This document shows, in pieces, positions 17,714 through 26,436 of a stretch of DNA of 64,000 nt. The DNA comes from DATEOR01 sp963766725 (GTDB lineage: Bacteria; Actinomycetota; Thermoleophilia; Gaiellales; Gaiellaceae). The notes under the pieces were generated by a model, which ran no database searches, was not told the DNA's origin, and saw nothing but the letters and a program-made list of their open reading frames with translations. Numbering within the stretch: the stretch's first letter is position 1; the number at the start of each line of letters is the position of its first letter. The position numbers and the translations under genes were made by a program. The stretch covers positions 72,047 to 136,046 of the forward strand of contig CAVYBK010000011.1 in the NCBI GenBank assembly GCA_963766725.1, given 5' to 3'.

Positions 17714-18838
17714 CTAGACGGCCTCGAGCGGAAGGACCTCGTCGAGCGGCGAGTAATCGAGGCCGTGCGCGTCCGCGACCGCCTCGTAGGTGAGCTTCCC
17801 CTCGAAGACGTTGACGCCGCGCCCGAGCGGGCGGCTACGGGCGATGGCCTCGCGCACGCCGAGGTCGGCAATCTGCTCGACGTAGGGCAGCGTCACGTTC
17901 GTGAGCCCCGCGGTGGACGTGATCGGAACCGCGCCGGGCATGTTCGAGACGCAGTAGTGGACGATGCCGTCGACGATGTACACGGGATCTGAATGCGTGG
18001 TCGGATGCGAGGTCTCGAAGCAGCCGCCCTGGTCGATGGCGACGTCGACGAGCGCGGCGCCCGGCTTCAGCGCCGGCAGCATCTCGCGCGTGATGAGCTT
18101 CGGCGCCCGCGCGCCGGGGATGAGCACGGCGCCGATGACGAGGTCGGCGTTCTCGACCGCCTCGTCGATCGCGAGCTGGTTCGACATCGCGAGCGTGATG
18201 CGCCCGTCGAGCATCATCTCGAGGTCGCGCATCCGCTGGACCGACTTGTCCAGGACCCACACGTCGGCCTGCATGCCTACGGCGATGAGAGCGGCGTTGT
18301 AGCCGACGATCCCACCGCCGAGGACGACAACCTTGGCCGGCGGCACCCCCGGTAGGCCGCCCAGGAGGATCCCGCGGCCGCCCTGAGCCTTTTCGAGCGC
18401 CCAGGCGCCCATCTGCGTCGCCAGCCGGCCGGCCACCTCGCTCATCGGCGCGAGCAGCGGCAGCTGGCGGTCGTCGGTCTCGACGGTCTCGTACGCGATG
18501 CAGATCGCGCCGCTGTCCAGGAGCGCGCGCGTGAGCGCCTCGTCGGCGGCGAGGTGGAGGTACGTGAAGAGGATGAGGCCTTCTCGCAACCGGTCGAACT
18601 CGGCCGCGAGCGGCTCCTTCACCTTGAGGACGAGGTCGCAGCTCCCCCAGACGTCGTCCACCGACGCGATGCGCGCGCCGACGGCCTCGTAGGCGGCGTC
18701 GGGGAGCGCGCTGCCTTCACCCGCGCCCTGCTCGACGACGACGTCATGGCCCTTCTGCGCCAGCTCCCGAGCGCCCGCGGGTGTGAGAGCGACGCGGTGC
18801 TCGTCCGGCTTGATTTCCTTGGCGACGCCGATCCTCAT
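17714..18838 (-). CDS. ald: Alanine dehydrogenase
   Basis: 374 aa. Starts MRIGVAKEIKPDEHRVALTP; conserved FTYLHLAAD (substrate His region), MSEVAGRLATQMGAW, the NAD-binding VVLGGGIVGYNAA, and TSTAGLTNVTLPYV near the end. Catalyses L-alanine + NAD+ to pyruvate + ammonia + NADH, linking amino-acid nitrogen to pyruvate. Last gene of the long minus-strand run, after a 17-bp gap from the DUF3866 gene. Confidence 0.95.
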   Translation of the reverse strand: MRIGVAKEIKPDEHRVALTPAGARELAQKGHDVVVEQGAGEGSALPDAAYEAVGARIASVDDVWGSCDLVLKVKEPLAAEFDRLREGLILFTYLHLAADEALTRALLDSGAICIAYETVETDDRQLPLLAPMSEVAGRLATQMGAWALEKAQGGRGILLGGLPGVPPAKVVVLGGGIVGYNAALIAVGMQADVWVLDKSVQRMRDLEMMLDGRITLAMSNQLAIDEAVENADLVIGAVLIPGARAPKLITREMLPALKPGAALVDVAIDQGGCFETSHPTTHSDPVYIVDGIVHYCVSNMPGAVPITSTAGLTNVTLPYVEQIADLGVREAIARSRPLGRGVNVFEGKLTYEAVADAHGLDYSPLDEVLPLEAV

Positions 18839-18855
18839 GGGTTGCGAAGGCTATC

Positions 18856-19836
18856 TCACCCCACGTGGCCGGAGGCAACCCGCCCGGCGGCGTAGGCAGC
18901 GGCAAAGAACCACGGATCCTCATCCGCTCCGCGGCCCATGTGGAAGAGCGGCAAGCCTGCGCAAGCGTCCTCCCAGCCGGTCACGTCGACGGCGGTGACG
19001 CGCTCGAGACCGTCCGGCGTCTCCAGCCCTTCGGGCCAGCCGATCTCGACGTCGCCGGCGAGCGCGAGGACGGCCTGCGTGTGATGCGAAAGACCGCGGT
19101 GACGCTCGCGCGGGTCTCCTTCCGAATAGCGGACCGCGAGGACCGGTGTCCCGCCGAGCGCCCGGGCCGTGAGCACTGCCTCCGCTACTGAAAGCCCGCC
19201 GTGCCCCCATGGGCTCGCGGTCCCCACGATGCCGGGCCCGATCGAGCAGAGAACGGCATCGAACCCCTGCTCGGCTGCCCAGACGAAGGCCGCGGCGGTC
19301 GAGACGCACGCGACGTCGCCCTCGATGCAGGCCCCGACGGCAACAGTGGTCTCGACGAGCCCGCGCCCACGGAGCGCGCGAACCGTGTCCGAGAGGGAGA
19401 CCGGCAGCGCGCCTCCGGGAACCTGGACGTACGCGACCCTCCGCCCTTCGCCGAGCCCGGCGGCGGCCGGGGCGACCTGGCTGTGCAGTGAGCAGCAGAC
19501 GACCGGCAGGCCTCCCAACGACTCGAGCCGCACGCCGTCCTCCTCCGCGTGCCGAACGGCGTACTGGAGCGGCGTGTACGGGAGCTTCATCACGTGTGCG
19601 CCGGGCTCCCCTTCCAGGTCGAGGCCTCGCGTGAGGTTCGCGTAGAGGACGTCGAAGCCGCCGGACCCGAGCCCGAGCTCGACCGCCTGGGCGTTCACGA
19701 GCACGTCGTCCCCGAGCGCCACCGGCCCGGTCACCCCCGGATAGGCCACGCAGGGCCGGCCGTCGACCTCCAGCCGCACGAGCCCCTCGTGCCGCTCCGT
19801 CACCGCGGTGACGGAGCCGCGGCGGAGGCTAAGCAC
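18856..19836 (-). CDS. DUF3866 family protein
   Basis: 326 aa. N-terminal beta-rich part (LVRLEVDGRPCVAYPGVTGPV), then HVMKLPYTPLQYAVRHAEE, VVCCSLHSQVAPAAAGL and GPGIVGTASPWGHGG, which I recognise as the actinobacterial DUF3866 family of unknown function. No signal peptide or membrane helix. Overlaps the end of the M20 peptidase gene by 8 bp. The CCSLHSQ motif and Gly-rich GTAS segment look like a possible nucleotide or active site, but no activity is known to me. Confidence 0.8.
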   Translation of the reverse strand: MLSLRRGSVTAVTERHEGLVRLEVDGRPCVAYPGVTGPVALGDDVLVNAQAVELGLGSGGFDVLYANLTRGLDLEGEPGAHVMKLPYTPLQYAVRHAEEDGVRLESLGGLPVVCCSLHSQVAPAAAGLGEGRRVAYVQVPGGALPVSLSDTVRALRGRGLVETTVAVGACIEGDVACVSTAAAFVWAAEQGFDAVLCSIGPGIVGTASPWGHGGLSVAEAVLTARALGGTPVLAVRYSEGDPRERHRGLSHHTQAVLALAGDVEIGWPEGLETPDGLERVTAVDVTGWEDACAGLPLFHMGRGADEDPWFFAAAYAAGRVASGHVG

Positions 19837-20938
19837 CGCGGGCGGCCTCGACGAGCTCGAGCGTGACGTTGAGCATCGTCTCGAGGTCGGCGACGGCGAT
19901 GTGCTCGGCCGGGGTGTGCACCTGCATCATCCCGTTGGCGAGGTTGACGCAGGGAACGCCGCGCGCGTTGAACACGTTTGCGTCGGCTCCGCCGCCGACG
20001 TCGATCGGCCGCGCCTCGAGGCCGGCGCGCTGGACAGCCTGCGTCGCGAGCGCAAACACTGGGTCGTCCGGCCTGAAGCGGTAGCCGGCGTACGTCTCCG
20101 AGATTCGCGTTTCGACCTCGCACTCCGTGACCGCAGCGGCGAACGTGAACGCGTCGAGCATCTCCTGGACGAGGTCGGCAAGCTTGCCTTCGTCACGCGA
20201 GCGGGCTTCGGCCGCGAGCTCGCAGCGGTCGGGCACGACGTTCCTCCCCGTGCCGCCCTCGATGAGGCCCACGTTGGCGGTCGTCTCCTCGTCGATCCGG
20301 CCGAGCCTGAGGTCGGCGATGGCGCGCGCGGCGGCGGCGATGGCCGAGCGGCCCTCCTCCGGCGCGAGCCCCGCGTGCGCGCAGCGGCCCTTGAAGACGA
20401 CGTCGATGGTCTTCCCGTACGGCGCCGAGCGGACGATCCCGCCCACGGGGCCGCTGCAGTCGTAGACGAAGCCGAGCTTGGACTGCAGGCGCGTATGGTC
20501 GAAGTCCTTGGCTCCCTGGAGGCCGACCTCCTCCTTCACGGTGAAGAGAAGCTCGACGCCCGCGTGCGGCCGCCCTTCGGAGAGGAGCAGGCGGGCTGCT
20601 TCGAGAAGCACCGCCACGGTCGCCTTGTTGTCGGCGCCGAGGATCGTTCCGCCTTCGTTCCGGACGAAGCCGTCCTCGCCGACGACCGGCCGGATCTCCC
20701 CCACAGGCGGAACCGTGTCCATGTGCGCGCAGAGGAAGATCGAGCCGCCGCCGTTCCGCTCCGCCGGCTCGAGCCGCGCGAGGAGGTTGCCCGCGTCGTC
20801 GTCCTCAACCGCCAGCCCGAGGTCGGCGAGGTAGGAGCGGACGACCGCCGCCACGGCCTCCTCCTCCCCCGAGGGGCTCGGAATGGCGGCGAGCTCGACG
20901 AACAGGTCGAGGACGCCCGAGGCCCAGGTTGCACCCAT
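19829..20938 (-). CDS. M20/M42-type metallopeptidase (PepT-like aminopeptidase)
   Basis: 369 aa from the ATG at 20938. Co-catalytic zinc ligands: LCAHMDTVPP (His, Asp), GADNKATVAVLLEA (Asp), TVKEEVGLQGAK (catalytic Glu and ligand Glu), and the C-terminal VHTPAEHI (His). A dimerisation domain starts near GKTIDVVFKGRCAHAG. Expected role: cytoplasmic di/tripeptide or aminoacyl hydrolase. Starts 10 bp after the pyrG stop; DUF3866 follows with an 8-bp overlap, so the three are co-transcribed. Confidence 0.87.
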   Translation of the reverse strand: MGATWASGVLDLFVELAAIPSPSGEEEAVAAVVRSYLADLGLAVEDDDAGNLLARLEPAERNGGGSIFLCAHMDTVPPVGEIRPVVGEDGFVRNEGGTILGADNKATVAVLLEAARLLLSEGRPHAGVELLFTVKEEVGLQGAKDFDHTRLQSKLGFVYDCSGPVGGIVRSAPYGKTIDVVFKGRCAHAGLAPEEGRSAIAAAARAIADLRLGRIDEETTANVGLIEGGTGRNVVPDRCELAAEARSRDEGKLADLVQEMLDAFTFAAAVTECEVETRISETYAGYRFRPDDPVFALATQAVQRAGLEARPIDVGGGADANVFNARGVPCVNLANGMMQVHTPAEHIAVADLETMLNVTLELVEAARGA

Positions 20939-20948
20939 GGGCGCGATT

Positions 20949-22598
20949 CTAGGAGTGCGAGGCTGCCTGGCCGACGCCGGTGCGCGCGCGAGCGCGCTCG
21001 ACGGCGGCGCCGACGAAGTCACGGAAGAGCGGCGCGGGCCGCGTCGGGCGCGACTTGAACTCGGGGTGGTACTGGCTCGCGACGAACCAGGGGTGGTCGG
21101 GGAGCTCGATCATCTCGACGAGGCGGCCCTCCTGGAACGTCCCCGACACGACGAGGCCCGCCTCGACGAACTTCGGCCGGAAGGCGTTGTTCACCTCGTA
21201 GCGGTGGCGATGGCGCTCGTGGATGACGGTCTCGCCGTAGGCCGCGTGGGCGCGCGTCCCCTCCTCCACGTCGACGGCGTCGGCGCCGAGGCGCATGGTG
21301 CCGCCGAGATCCTCGATCTCCTTCTGCTCGGGCAGGAGGTCGATGACCGGGTAGGGCGTCTCCGGGTCCATCTCGGTCGAGTTGGCGCCGTCGAGCCCGA
21401 CGACGTTCCGGGCGAACTCGGAGATGGCGACGTGCATGCCGAGACAGATGCCGAGATACGGAATGTCGCGCTCGCGCGCGATGCGGCAGGCGGTGATCTT
21501 CCCCTCCCACCCGCGCGAGCCGAATCCGCCCGGCACGAGGACGCCGTCGGCGCGCTCGAGCTCCCGCGCTGCCTCTTCGACGCTCATGCCCTCGGCGTCC
21601 ACCCACCTCACGTTGACGTTCGTCCCGTGGTAGATGCCCGCGTGCTTCAGCGCCTCGTGGACGGAGAGGTACGCGTCCTGGAGCTTCACGTACTTGCCGA
21701 CGAGGGCGATCTCCACATCGCCGTCGCGCTCGGCTATGCGGCCGGCGAGGTCTCCCCACTCCCCCAGGTCGACGGGCTCGTCGGGCAGGCCGAGCTTCGC
21801 GCATGCGAGCGTGTCCAGGCCCTCGTCGCGAAGCGCCTGCGGGACGAGGTAGACGTCGCTCACGTCCTCGTTGGCGATGACAGCCTCGGGGTCGACGTCT
21901 GCGAAGAGGGCGATCTTGTCGCGGATGTCGCGCGAGAGCGGCTCGTGCGAGCGGCAGACGACGATGTCGGGATGGATACCGATGCGGCGCAGCTCGTTGA
22001 CCGAGTGCTGCGTCGGCTTGGTCTTCAGCTCGCCGGCCGTCTCGATGAACGGGACGAAGGTGACATGCAGGTAGAGAACGTTCTCCGGGCCGACTTCGCG
22101 CCGGAACTGGCGAATCGCCTCGAGGAACGGGAGCGACTCGATGTCGCCGACGGTGCCGCCGATCTCGGAGATGACGACGTCGGTGTCGGATGCGGCCGCC
22201 ACGCGGCGCACGCGGTCCTTGATCTCGTTCGTGATGTGCGGGATCACCTGCACCGTCGAGCCGAGGTACTCGCCCTTCCGCTCGCGGCGGATGACCGAAT
22301 TCCAGATCGAGCCCGAGGTGTGGTTTGCGTTCCGGGAGAGGTTCTCGTCGATGAAGCGCTCGTAGTGGCCGATGTCGAGATCGGTCTCGGCCCCGTCCTC
22401 TGTGACGAAGACCTCGCCGTGCTGGAAGGGGCTCATCGTCCCCGGGTCGACGTTGATGTACGGGTCGAACTTCTGAACCTGCACGCGCAGGCCGCGCGCC
22501 TTCAACAGGCGGCCCAGCGAGGCGGCGGTGATGCCCTTGCCGAGGGACGAGACAACGCCGCCCGTCACGAACACGTACTTCGTCGGGCGGGCGCGCAT
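20949..22598 (-). CDS. pyrG: CTP synthase
   Basis: 549 aa from the ATG at 22598, which has a good ribosome binding site (GGAAGGGA, about 5 bp upstream). N-terminal synthetase: YVFVTGGVVSSLGKGITAAS, DPYINVDPGTMSPFQHGEVF and SEIGGTVGDIES. C-terminal class I glutaminase with the Cys nucleophile in LGICLGMHVA and the terminal His/Glu in SQYHPEF. Makes CTP from UTP and glutamine. The upstream reading frame stays open into the GT gene, giving a 1105-codon ORF; I read this as a frameshift artefact, not a fusion. Confidence 0.96.
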   Translation of the reverse strand: MRARPTKYVFVTGGVVSSLGKGITAASLGRLLKARGLRVQVQKFDPYINVDPGTMSPFQHGEVFVTEDGAETDLDIGHYERFIDENLSRNANHTSGSIWNSVIRRERKGEYLGSTVQVIPHITNEIKDRVRRVAAASDTDVVISEIGGTVGDIESLPFLEAIRQFRREVGPENVLYLHVTFVPFIETAGELKTKPTQHSVNELRRIGIHPDIVVCRSHEPLSRDIRDKIALFADVDPEAVIANEDVSDVYLVPQALRDEGLDTLACAKLGLPDEPVDLGEWGDLAGRIAERDGDVEIALVGKYVKLQDAYLSVHEALKHAGIYHGTNVNVRWVDAEGMSVEEAARELERADGVLVPGGFGSRGWEGKITACRIARERDIPYLGICLGMHVAISEFARNVVGLDGANSTEMDPETPYPVIDLLPEQKEIEDLGGTMRLGADAVDVEEGTRAHAAYGETVIHERHRHRYEVNNAFRPKFVEAGLVVSGTFQEGRLVEMIELPDHPWFVASQYHPEFKSRPTRPAPLFRDFVGAAVERARARTGVGQAASHS

Positions 22599-22667
22599 CA
22601 GTGTCCCTTCCGGTAGTGCTGCCCCGCTTCGCGGTCGCGAGCGCCAAGCGCGGCAAGAACGCAGGGA

Positions 22668-22693
22668 GCCCCGGTAACCGTCATTACCGGGGC
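22668..22693 (-). promoter_or_regulatory. Strong hairpin upstream of pyrG
   Basis: Perfect 10-bp inverted repeat GCCCCGGTAA / TTACCGGGGC with a 6-nt loop, centred about 80 bp upstream of the pyrG start. No T-tract follows on either strand, so it is not a classical terminator. It could be an attenuator part, an operator, an mRNA processing site or the 3' end of the GT transcript. Confidence 0.5.
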
Positions 22694-22761
22694 GACCGAG
22701 GACGCCGCAGCGCGTAGTGCGATCGCGGGCGGGAAGCAGGCGTGGACTGCCGGCTGGGGCA

Positions 22762-23969
22762 CTAAATCCTCCCCATGCGGTCGAGCTCGGCGAAAGACCG
22801 GGCGTGCGCTCGATCAACTCGCCGAGCGAGCGGCGCTCACCGGCTACGTTGAGAGCGACGACCCCAGCCACAGCTGCCCAACGACCCCATCCGCGGATTC
22901 GGTCCACGGACTTGAAGCCTAGCAGGGCCCCAAGCGCATTCGATCCCGCGTCCCCCAGCATCACTCTCTCGCGGAGATCGTAGGGAAGGAGGAGGACGGC
23001 CAGGCCGAGCGGCGCGTCCAGGGCGAATGCGGCTCCGATGTAGGCCTTGAGCGCCCGGCCCGGCTTCGTGTCGAGCTGGTTCAGAAGGTTCGCGCTGCCC
23101 GCGACGAGGAGGGCGCCGGAGAGGCTTCGGGTGCGCAGGAGCGCGACGAGCGGGATGCCGACCAGCTTGAGAACGCCGGTCGTCCCTCCCGCCGCGAGGT
23201 GCGCGCGGATACCGCGCTCCTCCCCGCTCCAAACGTCGTCAGCGAGGCCGATCGCGGCGACGGCGGCGACGGCCGGGTCAGGTCGAACGCCTGCGAGCCA
23301 ACCGACGAGCGGCAGGCGCTTGCCCCGGTGGTTCACGGCGAGCGGGCCGGCGGCGAGAAGTGCGTCGAGTAGCTGGCGGCCGCGGTGCGCGAAGCCGGCG
23401 GCGTCACGGCCGGTCGCGCGGTGGTCGAGGTCGAGGTCGACCTCCTCCACGCTCAGCCCGGCTCGGAGCGCGTCGATCGTCATCCGCACCTCGCAGCCGA
23501 ACCCGGGTGCGAGTGGGAAGCACGCGGCGCGGGCCCGCTCGCTCAGGCGACGCTGTCCGGAGAGCGGCTCGCGGGCCTTGAAGCCCGTCCGCAGGTGGAT
23601 GAGCTCCCGCGCGACGCGCTTGGCAATGCCGAATCCGCCGCCCACGCGATGCGTGAACGCGGCCACGCGGAGGTCGGCGTCTCCCTCGGCAAGGGGCGTC
23701 AGCGACCCCCGTAGGTCGGCATCGCAGAGGAGGAGCGGGCCCGGCGCGGCCACGCGCTCGCCCGCGCTCAGCGCCTCGCCTTTCCCTCGCTCCTCGAGGC
23801 GGAGGACGACCGCGCCCGCCTCCTCCGCCGCCGAGGCGGTGCCGTCCGTGGAGGCTCCGTCGACGACGAGGATCTCTGCGTCGCCGAGCTCGGCCCGCAG
23901 GGCCCTGACCGTCTCGCCGATTCGCTCCGCCTCATTGCGGGCCGCAATGAGGACGGTGAGCTCAACCAC
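22762..23969 (-). CDS. GT2 glycosyltransferase fused to a polyprenyl-phosphate sugar-phosphotransferase-like core (C-terminal frameshift)
   Basis: About 402 codons. Residues 1-200 are a GT2 domain: LTVLIAARNEAERIG, VVDGASTDGT, LLCDADLRGS (DXD-like). From about residue 210 an MraY/WecA (PNPT)-like membrane core follows: NHRGKRLPLVGW, LADDVWSG (DD motif), NLLNQLDTKPG (NxxNxxD type) and LGDAGSNALGALLGF at 338-352. The His-rich last PNPT motif is absent. GTG start at 23969 overlaps the mctB-like stop by 8 bp. Near 22800 a one-base loss shifts the frame; the alternative frame reads FAELDRMGRI and stops at 22762. Probably makes a lipid-linked envelope sugar; donor and acceptor unknown. Confidence 0.68.
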
Positions 23970-24879
23970 TCGGAACCGGAACCGACTCGATCGGAGGAGC
24001 GACGCCGTCGGTCGAAGAAGCCTTGACCCCGTAGTTGCCGGTGGCGCCGCCGGCGAGGAGCAGGGCGAGCGCAACGTGACCGGGCAAAGTCTCGACGTCG
24101 TCCACGCTCGACACGCCCTGCGTACGGTAGAGCTCGATCGCCGACGAATCCGCGGTCGTCGTCTCGACGCCGACGACCGGCACACCGGATTGCTGTAACC
24201 CGCTGATGAGGCCGTCGACCAGGGTCTCCGTCGGCCTCGATTGCGCTTCCTGCTCGGAGGTCGCATCCTCGGGGGGCGCCCAGGAGCGGACGACGACGAC
24301 GCCGTCGAGCGCAGGCGTCGTTGCGCCGGAACGCTCCTCCACGAGCATGCTCGAGAGCGAGCTCCACGTCGGAGTCCCTTCGCCGTCGACGAGCTCCTGC
24401 CCGAGTGTGACGCCGAGATTCCCGAAGTCGTCGCCGCTCTCGGCGTACTCGGCGAGCGTCTGATCGCTCTTCAGCGCGGAATCGAGCTCCCCCGCATCCA
24501 CTGGGGTGTCGACCGCGATGAGCCGCACCGGACTGCCGGCGCCGGCGTCGGCGAGCGTGCGCAAGATCGACGAGCGGACGGTCCCGTCCACGGGCCCGGC
24601 GAAGAGCACGCCGATGTTCTTGCCGTCGAGTCGTTCCTCCATGAGCGCCGGGTAGCTGATCTCGAGCAGATCCTCGGCCGCCTTGTTTCGCTTCTCGACG
24701 ATGTCCGCCCGTCCATTGGCCTGCTGGAGCTGCTCGCTGAGCTGGTCGATCCGGTCGTGCGCGAACCGGTTGTCGGCCGCCGAGAGCTTCCCGGAGATCG
24801 CGACGCCGAGCAGGATGCCCACCGCGAGCGCGATGAATACGGCCGCGAGCGAGGCCAGGTGATAGCGAAGGTCGAACAT
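23962..24879 (-). CDS. MctB/SteB-type membrane protein (copper-transporter family annotation)
   Basis: 305 aa. YHLASLAAVFIALAVGILLG is a single N-terminal transmembrane helix, followed by a coiled coil (about residues 33-70, with QLSEQLQQANGRADIVEKRN) and an extracytoplasmic mixed alpha/beta domain. This is the MctB (Rv1698) family, first described as a copper efflux channel; in corynebacteria the homologue is SteB, partner of SteA in septal peptidoglycan control. The neighbour steA and the synteny with Rv1697-Rv1699 support the SteB role at least as well as copper. It lies 1 bp from the SRPBCC gene. Confidence 0.83.
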   Translation of the reverse strand: MFDLRYHLASLAAVFIALAVGILLGVAISGKLSAADNRFAHDRIDQLSEQLQQANGRADIVEKRNKAAEDLLEISYPALMEERLDGKNIGVLFAGPVDGTVRSSILRTLADAGAGSPVRLIAVDTPVDAGELDSALKSDQTLAEYAESGDDFGNLGVTLGQELVDGEGTPTWSSLSSMLVEERSGATTPALDGVVVVRSWAPPEDATSEQEAQSRPTETLVDGLISGLQQSGVPVVGVETTTADSSAIELYRTQGVSSVDDVETLPGHVALALLLAGGATGNYGVKASSTDGVAPPIESVPVPSG

Positions 24880-24880
24880 C

Positions 24881-25306
24881 TCAAAGGCCGGAAGCAGTGT
24901 CGCAGAGGTCGTGCAGCCGGGCGACGGCCTTCGTCGGAAGCGAGCGCACTCCCTCGGCGTACATGCGCCAGAACGGACCCGACACCCAGGCGGTGGCGGT
25001 GGTGTGCCGCCCTTCGTCCTCGAGCCGGATGCCCATGTCGAGCTTCTGCTTCAGGTCGTGCCAGGCGAGCTCGCTTGCCGGGCTGACGCGGCGGATGACG
25101 ATGAGGCCGGCGCCGTGCGGCTTTCGCATCAGTCCGGGCCGGAGCGCGCGGACGACCGTCCAGCGCGCGTTTTCCTCCAGGCCGCGCCGGTCCGGCTCGA
25201 CGCCGGTGTAGCCGGGCCACCAGTCCGGAAGGTGGAACGGCTCCGAGACGAGCGCCCATGCGTCCTCCCGGGGAACGGGGAGGACGAGGGATGCCTCCTT
25301 CCTCAC
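24881..25306 (-). CDS. SRPBCC/START-like lipid-binding protein
   Basis: 141 aa. ASLVLPVPREDAWALVSEPFHLPDWWPGYTG is the typical polyketide-cyclase/SRPBCC N-terminal strand-helix, with a long C-terminal helix (FWRMYAEGVRSLPTKAVARL). Such proteins bind hydrophobic ligands in a central cavity. GTG start at 25306 overlaps the steA stop (GTGA). As far as I know it is absent between steA and mctB in Mycobacterium tuberculosis, so it is an insertion in an otherwise conserved order. Confidence 0.82.
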   Translation of the reverse strand: MRKEASLVLPVPREDAWALVSEPFHLPDWWPGYTGVEPDRRGLEENARWTVVRALRPGLMRKPHGAGLIVIRRVSPASELAWHDLKQKLDMGIRLEDEGRHTTATAWVSGPFWRMYAEGVRSLPTKAVARLHDLCDTASGL

Positions 25307-26436
25307 AGCCCGAGGATCGACTGCACCCGCTGCGCGAGAAGCTCGATGAAGCGCTGGAGATCGGAGGAGACGGCCACGGCGGCGGCGAGCGCGCCGAGCC
25401 CTCCGAGGACGAAGAGGAACATCGGGCCCAGGCCGGCGCGGCCGCGGAAGAGGCTCGACACGCCGCGCGCGTCGATGAGCTTGTCCCCGACCTTGAGGCG
25501 CGTGAAGAAGGTCGACGACATCCCCTCCCGGTTCCGTTCGAGGAATTCGAGCAGGTTGAAGTGGGTGCCGACCGCGACGATCAGCTCCGCGCCCTTCTCG
25601 TGGGCGAGGAGGATGGCCACGTCCTCGCTGATCCCGGGCGAAGGCAGCACTGCCGACGGAAGCCCGAGCCGGTCGATGCGCTCGCGCCCGGGCGCGCGCC
25701 CGTCGGTGTAGGCATGGACGATGAGCTCCGCGCCGCTCTGGAGGGCGCGGTCGGAGACCGAGTCCATGTCGCCCACGATCACGTGCGGCTTGTAGCCGGC
25801 CTGGATGAGCGCGTCAGCGCCGCCGTCCACGCCCACGAGAACCGGCCTGAAGTCCCGGATGTAGGGCTTGACGATCCGCAGGTCGCGCTTCATCCCGGGG
25901 CCACGGGCGACGACGAGCGCGTGGCGGTCGCGGAAGCGAGTCTGCACCTCTGGGAGCCGCACGCCCTCGGAGAGGAGCTTCGCCTCGTCGCGGAGGTAGC
26001 GGAGCGTGTTCTCGGCGAAGTTCTCGAGCGCCTCGGTGACGCGGCCGCGCTGCTCCGCGAGCTCGGTCTCGAGCTCGAACTCGGTGAGCATGTGGCCGGC
26101 CGCGAGCCGGGAGCCGTTGCGGAACAGGCTCGAGCCGCGGACGACCAGAGACTCGCCGTCGCGCACCTCCTCGAAGAGGTCGGACTCGCCGTTCACGTCG
26201 ATGAGCCGCACGCCGCCGCGGACGAGCTCGAGCGGGCCGGCGTTCGGGAAGCGGCCGCTCATGGACGGCGAGACGTTGAGGACGACGCGCACGTTCGTGG
26301 CCAGGAGCTCCTCCGCGGACACCCGGTCGAGGTCGCGGTGGTCGATGATCGCGATGTCGTCCGGCCCGAGGCGCCGCACGAGTCGCTTCGTCCTCTTGTC
26401 CAGGCGGGCGGTCCCCGTGAACTCCACGAAACTCAC
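25303..26436 (-). CDS. steA: Cytokinetic-ring-associated protein SteA
   Basis: 377 aa. Thiamin-pyrophosphokinase-like core (VGVDGGADALIQAGYKPHVIVGDMDSVSD), N-terminal GTARLDKRTKRLVRRLGPDDIA and a C-terminal transmembrane helix (LGPMFLFVLGGLGALAAAVAV). SteA with SteB localises to the division septum and modulates peptidoglycan hydrolysis in Corynebacterium; the TPK-like fold probably binds a nucleotide or similar ligand. GTG start at 26436 overlaps the recN stop by 4 bp. Confidence 0.88.
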   Translation of the reverse strand: MSFVEFTGTARLDKRTKRLVRRLGPDDIAIIDHRDLDRVSAEELLATNVRVVLNVSPSMSGRFPNAGPLELVRGGVRLIDVNGESDLFEEVRDGESLVVRGSSLFRNGSRLAAGHMLTEFELETELAEQRGRVTEALENFAENTLRYLRDEAKLLSEGVRLPEVQTRFRDRHALVVARGPGMKRDLRIVKPYIRDFRPVLVGVDGGADALIQAGYKPHVIVGDMDSVSDRALQSGAELIVHAYTDGRAPGRERIDRLGLPSAVLPSPGISEDVAILLAHEKGAELIVAVGTHFNLLEFLERNREGMSSTFFTRLKVGDKLIDARGVSSLFRGRAGLGPMFLFVLGGLGALAAAVAVSSDLQRFIELLAQRVQSILGL

